NCBI GenBank assembly: GCA_047608975.1
Contig: JBLFYM010000020.1
Location: 1-55,152 of the forward strand
Origin: GCA-2715965 sp047608975
Lineage (GTDB): Bacteria; Verrucomicrobiota; Verrucomicrobiia; Limisphaerales; JAYPXF01
Length of the DNA stretch: 55,152 nt
Direction of reading: 5' to 3'
Shown: positions 27,089 to 34,867 of the stretch, piece after piece
Layout of the letters: each line of letters starts with the position of its first letter
Position numbering within the stretch: the first letter of the stretch is position 1
Notes under the pieces: model-generated
Told to the model about the DNA's origin: nothing
What the model saw: only the letters and a program-made list of their open reading frames with translations
Database searches by the model: none
Translations under genes and position numbers: made by a program

Positions 27089-27412
27089 ATGCATACCGCA
27101 ACAGTTCCCTCTCCGAGCAGACCCAAGAACTTCTCGGCACAGCAAACCATCGATCCTGTAACCTTCACCTGCGACGCACCCGATGCCAAATCGGTGTATC
27201 TGTCCGGCGATTTCAATGATTGGGACCCTGATGCCCATCCAATGAAACGAATGCCCGATGGAACGTGGAAGAGCAAAATCCAGCTGAATCCGGGCGAACA
27301 CCACTACTGGTTTCTGGTGGATGGCAAAGCCACGCTCGATCCCAAGGCCCACGGCCGCGCACACGACATCGAGAACCATCGCGTCTCCCGCGTAACCGTC
27401 GACTATATCTGA
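27089..27412 (+). CDS. Stand-alone AMPK/CBM48 glycogen-binding domain protein
   Basis: A 107-residue protein consisting of a short Ser/Pro-rich lead and one AMPK1-CBM (CBM48/isoamylase early-set) domain. Landmarks are VTFTCDAPDAKSVYLSGDFN, the loop DWDPDAHPMKRMPDGTWKSK, and HHYWFLVDGKATLDP, whose aromatic residues normally bind alpha-1,4-glucan. There is no catalytic domain and no signal peptide. Such proteins may bind glycogen or regulate its metabolism; no glycogen gene is in the window. It is divergent from lepB, with 256 bases between the two starts, and upstream of a decayed gene. Confidence 0.85.
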   Translation: MHTATVPSPSRPKNFSAQQTIDPVTFTCDAPDAKSVYLSGDFNDWDPDAHPMKRMPDGTWKSKIQLNPGEHHYWFLVDGKATLDPKAHGRAHDIENHRVSRVTVDYI

Positions 27413-27507
27413 GGCAACACCACCTTCACTGGCGATGGTCCGATCCCCTCGTCGGCAGTTCAACACCTCCCCTCCCAAATCCCACCCTTACGCCGCATAG
27501 ACAACCA

Positions 27508-28329
27508 ATGCCGACTGGCGTCATCGTGCCCAAATGGCCCTCGGAACATTCCTCGTCGGTGACCTCACCGCAGTCATTGGGGACAACGACTCCCACGAAA
27601 AATATCGCGCCGGTTACAAAGTCATCTGGAGCCTTCAACATCGGACGGGCTCCCTAAGTATCTTCGTCCCCGGAATCGCCGGAATGAATCTCGAGCACAT
27701 TTTTGACGGCCGAAATATCGAGGACCAAAATGTCTTCTTTGAGCCGCGAAATTCCCCCATGCGCTAACGGAAGATCAGCGATACCGAAGCCGAACAGCAT
27801 CGATATGACCTTCACCTGCCGGGCGACGCAGCACGCGTTCAAACACAACTGAATCGGCATTTTTTGGGCCAGCTACATCAACGGCCCGGAGGACAAAAGC
27901 ATCTACTTTCAAGGAGGCTGCCCGAACCGTCTCGGCAACTGGTCCCAACTGGTTTCCCAAGAACACAACGACGAAGGCACCGTAATCCACAAAGATGACC
28001 GGCAGAAACTGGAGTTCGAGAATGGCCGCGACACGCTGTTCAAAAACTACTCCCGGATGGTGTTCGAGGAACCCTTCTGCTACGGCAACTTCGAGAATCA
28101 CACCAGGACGGTCATGTTCGATCGCCCCAAGGAAATCCGTTTCACCCAGTCCCCGTCCGGCGGCGGGAACAATCCCGCCTTCGAGACCACGAACCCGGCT
28201 TGGGACTTCCAATGGATCATCCCGAACTACGATGTGAACATTGATTACACCCTCCGCTGCCGCGCCGCCTTCCGCAAAAAATTTGCCCGCAATGAAATCC
28301 GGGCAGAATACAATTCATGGAAGCAGTAG
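27508..28329 (+). pseudogene. Decayed gene, fragments in three frames, unknown family
   Basis: No intact reading frame, yet consecutive stretches read as one protein. A possible start at 27508 gives MPTGVIVPK; the frame beginning at 27534 then reads VGDLTAVIGDNDSHEKYRAG and later GMNLEHIFDGRNIED up to FFEPRNSPM; after 27767 sense resumes in another frame with NSIDMTFTCRATQHAFKHN, meets an in-frame TGA at 27850-27852, and continues without interruption as IGIFWASYINGPEDKSIYFQ to IRAEYNSWKQ (stop at 28329). The third part alone would give a 90-residue ORF from ATG 28057. At least two frameshifts and one nonsense change are needed, so the gene is most likely dead rather than mis-sequenced. I do not recognise the family; the segments look like a soluble, glycan- or ligand-binding beta-rich protein. 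Confidence 0.7.
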
Positions 28330-28598
28330 CCGCGATTGCGGGCATTTCGGTCGCTGTGCTGTCCACTTGGCGGTGCGGCGTCAATTCCTGAAAGGTGCCA
28401 TCGGTATCACAGTCGGCCGTCCCCGTTCGATCCGCGTGGGGCCCTATCCGATGTCCCGCGACAACGAAACGGGCAATTGCGATTGGGTCGAGAGCTGAGC
28501 AGGTCTGAGGAATGGCAGATTCCCGCAAGAAATTCGTTGTCAACAGGGCACAAATACAAAAAATACAGATTCGACAGGACAATATAGACAATTGCCGC

Positions 28599-29645
28599 AT
28601 GTTATCGGATGATCGTCCCGCGTTACGCGGGACATCCCTGAAAACATCCATGAGAAGCGGAAAAGAACTAATTTTGGCGACCAAGCCATTTGCCCAGGAT
28701 TCGACAATCCGAAGCTGGTGGTGCGTTCTTTCGACCGGTGGCCTCCTGCTCGCGGCCATGGTGGGGACAATCCTGCTGGAACAACTCGAGTTGAGAATTG
28801 CCTCCAGTGTGCTCGCCGGCCTCTTCGCGCTCCGCTTCTTCGTCATCTACCATGACCACCAGCATCTCGCCATCCTCTCCCGCTCCCGCTTGGCGGATGT
28901 GCTCATGCGGATTTTTGGGCTCCTGGCGCTAAGTCCCACGAGTGTCTGGAAGAGTTCCCACAACTACCATCATAAACACAATTCCAAACTGCGCAGCGCC
29001 CACATCGGCTCGTTTCCGGTGATGACCAAGGAGGCCTTTCTCAAGGCTCCAAAATCCACCCGGCGCAACTACCTGTTCATCCGACATCCGCTCACGATCC
29101 TGTTCGGGTATATCTTCGCGTTTCTCTGGGGCATGTGCCTGTCTCCGTTCTTCAACCAACCCCGGCAACACGCCGATTGCCTCCTTGGCTTCATCCTGCA
29201 CGTCACTCTGATTGGCTGGCTGGGGACCTACTTCGGTTGGCTCGCGGCGGTCCTCGCGTTGATTGTTCCCTGCTTTATCATGCATGGCATCGGAGCGTAT
29301 CTCTTCTACGCCCAGCATAATTTTTCCGGAGTCTCATTCGCGGACAAGGGAGGCTGGACCTACGAGAAGGCGGCGATGGATTCTTCCAGTTTCATGGTCA
29401 CCGGCCCAATCATGCGCTGGTTCACGGCGAACATCGGTTACCATCACATTCATCATCTCAACGCCAAGGTGCCGTTCTATCGCCTGCCGGAAGTGATGCA
29501 AGCCATCCCGGAACTGAATTCTCCCAAACGCACTTCCCTGAACCCGGTGGAAATCTTCCGCTGTCTTCGGCTGAAAGTGTGGGACCCCGAGACGCAACAG
29601 ATGCTAAGCCTCCGGGAATTGCGATCCGCTGGAAGCCCCGCCTGA
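28599..29645 (+). CDS. Membrane fatty acid desaturase
   Basis: Di-iron acyl-lipid desaturase that introduces double bonds into membrane fatty acids. All three histidine boxes are present: HDHQH from residue 85, HNYHHKH from residue 121 and HHIHH from residue 282 (numbering from ATG 28599). Helices surround them (VLSTGGLLLAAMVGTILLEQ, LTILFGYIFAFLWGMCL, GWLAAVLALIVPCFIMHG). The start is uncertain: ATG 28512 adds 29 polar residues and has AGGA touching the ATG; ATG 28650 is also possible. The gene follows the pseudogene and precedes lpxD by 79 bases in the same direction. Electron donor proteins are not adjacent. Confidence 0.9.
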   Translation: MLSDDRPALRGTSLKTSMRSGKELILATKPFAQDSTIRSWWCVLSTGGLLLAAMVGTILLEQLELRIASSVLAGLFALRFFVIYHDHQHLAILSRSRLADVLMRIFGLLALSPTSVWKSSHNYHHKHNSKLRSAHIGSFPVMTKEAFLKAPKSTRRNYLFIRHPLTILFGYIFAFLWGMCLSPFFNQPRQHADCLLGFILHVTLIGWLGTYFGWLAAVLALIVPCFIMHGIGAYLFYAQHNFSGVSFADKGGWTYEKAAMDSSSFMVTGPIMRWFTANIGYHHIHHLNAKVPFYRLPEVMQAIPELNSPKRTSLNPVEIFRCLRLKVWDPETQQMLSLRELRSAGSPA

Positions 29646-29724
29646 TACGTTCCCTTCGACATCGCCCCTGCGGATCCGATCCCGGGAATGGCACCGAAAC
29701 CCAACATCCATCCCGACTTGCGCA

Positions 29725-30759
29725 ATGTCTCATACCGCCGCCCAACTCGCTGAAGAAGTCCGGGGTGAAGTCCTCGGCGACGGCTCCACCCCTTTGACCG
29801 GATTCGCCCCTGCCGCCGCGGCACGCGCCGGAGACCTCACCTTCGCCGAACAGGAATCCTATCTCGCCACCGCCGAACAGAGCGAAGCCTCGGCGATTCT
29901 TGTTCCGGAAGGAATCACCGCTTCTGCCAAGGTGCTGATCCGAGTGGCAAATCCTAGGATCGCGATGGCGCGTCTGCTGCCGATCTTCTTTCCGCCCGAG
30001 CAGTTCGAGCCCGGCATTCACCCTAGCGCAGAGATTGCCGCCACCGCCGAAGTGGACGCTTCCGCCCATATCGGCGCGGGTTGCGTGGTGCGGGACGGGG
30101 CAAACATTGGGCCCCGCTCAGTACTTATGGCCGGCAACCACATCGGACGCGGTGCCCTGATCGGCGAAGACTGCTGCCTGCATCCAAACGTGGTCGTTTA
30201 TCAGCGGTCGCAAATCGGCAACCGGGTCACGATCCACGCCGGCAGCGCCATCGGCTCCGACGGCTACGGCTACGTGCTCGACGAAGGTGCGCATCGCAAG
30301 ATCCTTCAGGTTGGCAATGTGATCATTCATGACGATGTCGAGATCGGAGCCAACGCCGCCATCGATCGCGGCGCCCTTGGATCCACCGTCATCGGAGCCG
30401 GAACCAAAATCGACAACCTCGTCCACATCGCCCACAACGTTGTTATCGGGCGTCACTGCATCATCACCGGTCAGGTCGGGTTTGGTGGCAGCACCAAGCT
30501 GGGAGACTACGTCGTCATCGCCGCGCAATCCGGGATCGCCGACCATCTCACCATCGGAAACCAGGTCACCATCGCCGCCAAGACCGGCGTCATGCGCGAC
30601 ATTCCTGATGGCGGCAAAGTATTTGGCATTCCCGCCACGCCTCACAAACAAGCCAAACGCCAAATCGTTGCCACCCAGCAATTACCCGAGCTGATCCGCC
30701 GCACACGGGAACTGGAAAAGCAGCTCGAAGAACTCAAAGCCCGCCTGCCCGCGGAATAG
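29725..30759 (+). CDS. lpxD: UDP-3-O-acylglucosamine N-acyltransferase LpxD
   Basis: Third step of lipid A synthesis, adding the N-linked acyl chain. The 344-residue protein has the N-terminal uridine-binding domain (TAAQLAEEVRGEVLGDG, DLTFAEQESYL), then left-handed beta-helix hexapeptide repeats from about residue 100 (AHIGAGCVVRDGANIG, ALIGEDCCLHPNVVV), SDGYGYVLDEGAHRKILQVG, the catalytic region NLVHIAHNVVIG with its His, and a C-terminal helix that looks coiled-coil (RTRELEKQLEELKARL). Presence of lpxD shows the organism makes lipid A. Other lpx genes are not in the window. Confidence 0.97.
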   Translation: MSHTAAQLAEEVRGEVLGDGSTPLTGFAPAAAARAGDLTFAEQESYLATAEQSEASAILVPEGITASAKVLIRVANPRIAMARLLPIFFPPEQFEPGIHPSAEIAATAEVDASAHIGAGCVVRDGANIGPRSVLMAGNHIGRGALIGEDCCLHPNVVVYQRSQIGNRVTIHAGSAIGSDGYGYVLDEGAHRKILQVGNVIIHDDVEIGANAAIDRGALGSTVIGAGTKIDNLVHIAHNVVIGRHCIITGQVGFGGSTKLGDYVVIAAQSGIADHLTIGNQVTIAAKTGVMRDIPDGGKVFGIPATPHKQAKRQIVATQQLPELIRRTRELEKQLEELKARLPAE

Positions 30760-30761
30760 CG

Positions 30762-30775
30762 CGCCACCGGTGGCG
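30762..30775. repeat. 14-bp perfect palindrome after lpxD
   Basis: CGCCACCGGTGGCG starts two bases after the lpxD stop. It has no loop and no T run, so it is not a normal terminator. A GC-rich partial dispersed repeat (30772-30791) overlaps its right end. Confidence 0.4.
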
Positions 30776-30791
30776 GCGAGCGTGAGCGAGT
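30772..30791. repeat. Short dispersed repeat, copy 1
   Basis: GGCGGCGAGCGTGAGCGAGT; its complement matches 17 of 19 bases of ACTCGCTCACACTCGCGGC at 39278-39296. Both copies are intergenic and in opposite orientation, which suggests a degenerate REP-like or mobile intergenic element. Confidence 0.4.
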
Positions 30792-30877
30792 GGAGGATTC
30801 GGTGGGGCATTCATGGCCAGCCAAAGCCAGCCGACGGCAACTCAGGCATTCGTGGAATGAGCATTGCCCGCCCGCTC

Positions 30878-32365
30878 TCAACGCGCCTCGACATGCACCC
30901 AAACATGCCCGGCCGCAACCACGCCAAACTCATTGATGCGCTGCGCTCGCACAACATAATCGCCCGCTGTCTTAAAGCGATGCACCGTCTCCGCATACCC
31001 CTTGGGATCAAGCTTCTTGGCATTCCCATCAGAGCGAACTTTGAGCGGCGCAGTCCCATCACCAAAGTTCCAGGTTTCATGCCCCTCACGTGATTGCCCG
31101 GAGATGAACGACCGAACCTTGAACGTCACCGGATCCCCGGCCCGGACGCCCAAGCTCGGATAATAGTTCGGATGCACAGTGGTGATGTGCCGCTCCGGAT
31201 GCTTGCGATCATAGACGACCACGACGGCAAAATCATAAGCCACGTTCCCTTTGGCGTCGGTGACCTTAAGGATCTCGCTGTGCCGACCGGGAGTGTTGTA
31301 GGTGTGTTTCGCTTTCTTGCCGAACGCCTTCGTCCCGTCGCCGAAGGTCCACTCGTATTTTGCAATCTTGCCCGCCGCCCACGACTTCGAACCATCCAAC
31401 GTGACGCTCTCACCGGTCCACAGCAGTTGATGCGGCCGGGCGACGGCGATGACCTTCGGCTCGTGCTCCGCCACATAGGCCTGCCAAAGAAAGGCGTATC
31501 CCTCCTGGGTTCCCCACTCACCCGATGGCTGCCGACTCTTGACCTCAAAATGCAGATGCGTCCATCCGCCGCTACCGCCTTCCTTGCCCAAGGTGCCAAT
31601 TCGTTGTCCTCTCTTCACCCGGACACCCGGTTTGATGGCGGGATCGATCGTCTTCAGATGACTGTTCCGATAGTACCAGCCGCGATCGTCCAACAGATAG
31701 ACCACATCGTAACGCGGTCCCACCGGCGTGTTCATACGATGCTTCGGCAAGGTTTTCCCGGCCGCCGAAACCACCAATGCGTCCACCGCAGAAACGATTT
31801 CTACCAGCCCTTCACTGCCGCCGATGTCGAGCCCGGTGTGGTAGTAGATGCTCCCCCGGTTCGGCCGTTCACCACCGTCGACATAGACCGGATCGTTCGC
31901 CATCTGCGTGTCTGTAGCGAACCACTTCTGTTTCGCGGGATAGACAAAACTGTCCGGCCTGATCCAAGGGGAGCCAGCGGGCCAAAGCCGCAGCCGCGCA
32001 TCCTTCTTCAAGCCCCATGAGCCCGGTTTGCCTTTGGTGTGATAGCCCTTCGTCACCGCGCAATCGATCTGCACTCCGCCCACCTTGCGCGGTAAATTGT
32101 AAGTTGCGGCCACCAGGGTCGCCGGCTTGCCGTTTACCTCCACCGTGACTTCAGCCCGGCGCACGGCACCATTGACGGAATCCAACTTCTCCTTCACGCC
32201 GATCAAACGGACCTTCGCCTCGCTGCCATCGGAAAGTTCGACAGTCGCCTGCTCGCCAACGATAAGGTCCACAGTTCGGACCAGAGGAGCCATGGTCGCG
32301 GCCGCGCTCAAAGGCACTTCTTGGCAGCAGAGACCTGCGACAAGCAAAATAGGGATTCGGTGCAT
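30878..32365 (-). CDS. Secreted M23 (LytM) peptidase-like protein with two PKD domains
   Basis: A 495-residue exported protein. The start at 32365 gives a signal peptide (RIPILLVAGLCCQEVPLSAA). Residues about 150-300 form an M23 domain: IYYHTGLDIGGSEG supplies the H-x3-D zinc pair, and WTHLHFEVKSRQ the H-x-H pair, so the zinc site is complete and peptidoglycan endopeptidase activity is plausible. Downstream are two PKD-type beta-sandwiches: one around YEWTFGDGTKAFG, the other around ETWNFGDGTAPLK. The N-terminal ~130 residues (VDLIVGEQATVELSDGSEAK) are unassigned. PKD domains normally bind proteins or polysaccharide outside the cell, so this enzyme probably acts in the periplasm or on extracellular walls. 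Convergent with lpxD. Confidence 0.9.
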   Translation of the reverse strand: MHRIPILLVAGLCCQEVPLSAAATMAPLVRTVDLIVGEQATVELSDGSEAKVRLIGVKEKLDSVNGAVRRAEVTVEVNGKPATLVAATYNLPRKVGGVQIDCAVTKGYHTKGKPGSWGLKKDARLRLWPAGSPWIRPDSFVYPAKQKWFATDTQMANDPVYVDGGERPNRGSIYYHTGLDIGGSEGLVEIVSAVDALVVSAAGKTLPKHRMNTPVGPRYDVVYLLDDRGWYYRNSHLKTIDPAIKPGVRVKRGQRIGTLGKEGGSGGWTHLHFEVKSRQPSGEWGTQEGYAFLWQAYVAEHEPKVIAVARPHQLLWTGESVTLDGSKSWAAGKIAKYEWTFGDGTKAFGKKAKHTYNTPGRHSEILKVTDAKGNVAYDFAVVVVYDRKHPERHITTVHPNYYPSLGVRAGDPVTFKVRSFISGQSREGHETWNFGDGTAPLKVRSDGNAKKLDPKGYAETVHRFKTAGDYVVRAQRINEFGVVAAGHVWVHVEAR

Positions 32366-32470
32366 GACCGAATTATGGGGACGATTGGCCCAGCCGCAAT
32401 CCAAGGAACATTTCAAGAAATCGGGAAGTCATGAGCGCTCCTTTCAGGGAACCGGCATAATCCATGAGCA

Positions 32471-32496
32471 GGAATTTTTGTCGGAATTTTTGTCGG
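32471..32496. repeat. 12-bp tandem repeat upstream of the SelL-like gene
   Basis: GGAATTTTTGTC occurs twice head to tail (32471-32482 and 32483-32494) with GG beginning a third copy. It lies directly before the promoter candidate at 32497-32524, the position expected for an activator or repressor site. Confidence 0.55.
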
Positions 32497-32524
32497 TTGC
32501 CAATTTCTCAATCGGTAACATTAT
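32497..32524 (+). promoter_or_regulatory. Candidate sigma70-type promoter
   Basis: TTGCCA (32497-32502), 16-base spacer, CATTAT (32519-32524). Transcription would begin at about 32530, practically at ATG 32532; this gives either a leaderless mRNA or argues for the in-frame ATG at 32580 as the true start. Confidence 0.35.
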
Positions 32525-32531
32525 CTGAAGG

Positions 32532-33092
32532 ATGGGCTTGATCAGCATCGGTAGTTCAACAAGTGAGAAAGAAGCAGCCATGCGAGCGGCAGTTTCAAAC
32601 AACGGTCGTTCGTTGTGGGAGCTTTCTCAGGAATCGCCGGCCTTGACCATTTTCTTGAGGCATCTTGGCTGCACCTTTTGCAAGGAAGCAGTCAGGGACG
32701 CCGCAATGCAGCGGGCTGACATTCAGGCAGGCGGAGCCACGATTATTTTCGTTCACATGGCACCAGAGGTGAATGCCGCAGAATTCTTTCAGCGATACGA
32801 CCTCACCGATGTTGAGCGGATCAGCGATCCGGAAGGACACCTCTATCGGGCGTTCGGCTTGGAGCGTGCAGGCCTCTCCGAAATGCTAAGTCCCTCGGTC
32901 TGGGTTCGGGGTATTTCTGCCATCCTCGGCGGCAACCTTCCGGGAATTCCCCGGGGCGATATGCTCCGCATGCCGGGTGCCTTCGTCATCAACCAGGGCA
33001 AGGTAACCAAGAGCCACTTTCATCGAACTATCGCTGAACGACCGGATTTCGCCCGCTTCTCGGAAGATGCACTGACGGCATGCCGGTCCTGA
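32532..33092 (+). CDS. SelL-like / AhpC-TSA-like redox protein with CxxC
   Basis: A 186-residue thioredoxin-fold protein of the SelL-related peroxiredoxin-like group. FLRHLGCTFCKEAV holds the redox pair Cys47/Cys50; in selenoprotein SelL this motif is UxxU, here both positions are ordinary Cys codons. The rest follows the family: ATIIFVHMAPEVNAAEFFQR, ISDPEGHLYRAFGL, and the carboxy-terminal FVINQGKVTKSHFHRT. No signal peptide, so cytoplasmic. It probably reduces peroxides or disulfides. ATG 32532 has GAAGG touching it; ATG 32580 has AGAAG five bases upstream and may be the real start (170 residues). Divergent from the M23 gene, and preceded by a tandem repeat and promoter candidate. Confidence 0.82.
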   Translation: MGLISIGSSTSEKEAAMRAAVSNNGRSLWELSQESPALTIFLRHLGCTFCKEAVRDAAMQRADIQAGGATIIFVHMAPEVNAAEFFQRYDLTDVERISDPEGHLYRAFGLERAGLSEMLSPSVWVRGISAILGGNLPGIPRGDMLRMPGAFVINQGKVTKSHFHRTIAERPDFARFSEDALTACRS

Positions 33093-33373
33093 AGCAGAGT
33101 CCCAGCTAGGATTGAGCGTGCCCCACACGCCAGCCTTGAATCTCACCAACGCCGGCTCAACTGCCTTGGCGATCACTCAAGGAATCAACATTCACAGCGG
33201 CGGACTTCTGGAAGAGCAAAGCCGGCACATTCAGAATCCACTTTTAAAAAATGCCGTCCACTGCGCGGTTACGCCTCAACGATCCGCTGAATTCGACGTC
33301 TTGAAAAACGTCACTCCACTACCCTAATCGGCTTGATCTCACCAAGCCGATTGCCATGCTACCGGCCATTCCC
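33093..33373. other. Intergenic region, nothing convincing
   Basis: About 280 bases between the SelL-like gene and the next sulfatase. A 71-codon rightward frame (33112-33327) has no recognisable features, and no clear terminator or promoter was found. Confidence 0.5.
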
Positions 33374-34867
33374 ATGAAGAAGCTCTTCACTGTCCTATTG
33401 CTAAGTCTCGCTCCCTTCGCCCTCAGTCTTGGCGCGCGGCCGAACATCGTCTTCATTCTGGCTGACGACCTTGGCTATTCCGAACTCGGCAGCTACGGCC
33501 AAAAGAAGATCAAGACTCCCTACCTGGACAAGCTCGCGAAGCAGGGAATGCGCTTCACCGCCAACTACTGTGGCAACGCTGTCTGTGCACCCTCCCGATG
33601 CGTCCTGATGACCGGCAAACATCCCGGCCACGCCATCGTCCGCAACAACCGCTCGATGAAGAGCGTTGGCGAGCCCGAAGGCCAGCACCCGATCCCCGCC
33701 TCCGAAGTCACGATTGCCGAGCTCCTGAAAACGGAAGGCTACGCCTGCGGTGCCTTTGGCAAATGGGGCCTCGGCAACACCTGGTCCGAAGGCAATCCAA
33801 CCAGGCAGGGCTTCGACCGTTTCTTTGGCTTCAACTGCCAGGGCCACGCCCACAGTTACTACCCGGCCACGCTTTGGAGCAACAACGAGAAGATCAAACT
33901 CAACAACAACCCCGAAATCCCCGGACATGCCTCCCTGCCGGAGGACGCCGATGAAAACGATCCCCAGAGCTACGATGCCTTCAAAGGCCAAGATTACGCC
34001 CCCGATCGCATCAACGAGCAGGCGCTCGAATTCATCCGCCGACATCAAGACGAACCCTTCTTCCTCTATTACCCCACCGTCATTCCGCATGTCGCCCTGC
34101 ACGTCCCCGACGAGGAATTGAAACCCTACCTCGCCCTGAAATGGAACGATCCGCCCTTCACCCGCCGCAGCGGCTACGGCTACACCCCACACTTCACCCC
34201 GCGTGCCGCCTACGCCGCGATGATCACCCGGATGGATCGCTACATCGGCAACATTCTGAAACTCCTCAAGGAACTGAAGCTCGAAGATAACACCATTGTC
34301 GTCTTCACTTCCGACAACGGCACCACCCACCTGAAGGAAGAGGTCGATTTCGATTTCTTCGAAAGCGTGACTCCGCTTCGAGGTCTCAAAGGATCCCTGT
34401 ATGAAGGAGGGATCCGAGTCCCGCTGATCGTCCGCTGGCCCGGCCAGGTGAAACCCAATACCAAGTCAGCCTACCAGACCGGCTTCGAAGATTGGATGCC
34501 CACCCTCCTCGATCTGATCAATGCCAACACGAAGGCACCGGCCGGCACGGACGGCATCAGCATCGCCCCCACTCTGCTCGGTAAGAAACAGAAAGCCCGC
34601 AAGTTCCTCTACCGTGAGTTCGGCGGCTATGGCGGACAGCAGGCGGTGTGGATGGGCAAATGGAAAGGCATCCGCCAAAACATCGTCCGCAAGAGCAACA
34701 AGACCCCGCTCAAGATCGAACTCTTCGATCTGAAGAAGGACATCTCAGAATCAACCGATGTCGCCGCGAAGAACCCCAAAGTTCTCGCCCGCATCGAAAA
34801 GCTCATGACCGAGCAGCACGCCCCTTCCGATATCTTCAAGATGGCTCCCATCGAAACCAAGAAATGA
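33374..34867 (+). CDS. Secreted sulfatase, arylsulfatase-A-like
   Basis: A 497-residue sulfatase. The start at 33374 gives KKLFTVLLLSLAPFALSLGA, a good signal peptide, then RPNIVFILADDLGYSELGSYG with the calcium-binding Asp pair. The modification motif CAPSR contains Cys71. GKWGLGNTWSEGNP, EPFFLYYPTVIPHVALHVP, VVFTSDNGTTHLKEE and LYEGGIRVPLIVRWPGQ are standard family segments. Length and spacing of motifs resemble the S1_16/S1_20-type arylsulfatase-A group, whose members remove sulfate from galactan, fucan or host-type glycans; the exact class cannot be assigned. Its stop overlaps the ATG of the FAD oxidoreductase (ATGA at 34864-34867), so the two proteins are translationally coupled. Confidence 0.94.
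   Translation: MKKLFTVLLLSLAPFALSLGARPNIVFILADDLGYSELGSYGQKKIKTPYLDKLAKQGMRFTANYCGNAVCAPSRCVLMTGKHPGHAIVRNNRSMKSVGEPEGQHPIPASEVTIAELLKTEGYACGAFGKWGLGNTWSEGNPTRQGFDRFFGFNCQGHAHSYYPATLWSNNEKIKLNNNPEIPGHASLPEDADENDPQSYDAFKGQDYAPDRINEQALEFIRRHQDEPFFLYYPTVIPHVALHVPDEELKPYLALKWNDPPFTRRSGYGYTPHFTPRAAYAAMITRMDRYIGNILKLLKELKLEDNTIVVFTSDNGTTHLKEEVDFDFFESVTPLRGLKGSLYEGGIRVPLIVRWPGQVKPNTKSAYQTGFEDWMPTLLDLINANTKAPAGTDGISIAPTLLGKKQKARKFLYREFGGYGGQQAVWMGKWKGIRQNIVRKSNKTPLKIELFDLKKDISESTDVAAKNPKVLARIEKLMTEQHAPSDIFKMAPIETKK

Noticed and set aside
28217..28846. 209-codon leftward frame over the end of the pseudogene and the start of the desaturase
   Set aside because: No family features, and it overlaps a certain desaturase gene.
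31094..32020. 308-codon rightward frame opposite the M23/PKD gene
   Set aside because: Shadow; the minus-strand gene has signal peptide, zinc site and PKD motifs.
33112..33327. 71-codon rightward frame between the SelL-like gene and a sulfatase
   Set aside because: No motif, ribosome site or signal peptide; could be chance in GC-rich DNA.
33401..34330. 309-codon leftward frame opposite a sulfatase
   Set aside because: Gly/Val-rich translation with no motifs; the sulfatase on the other strand has all its catalytic residues.
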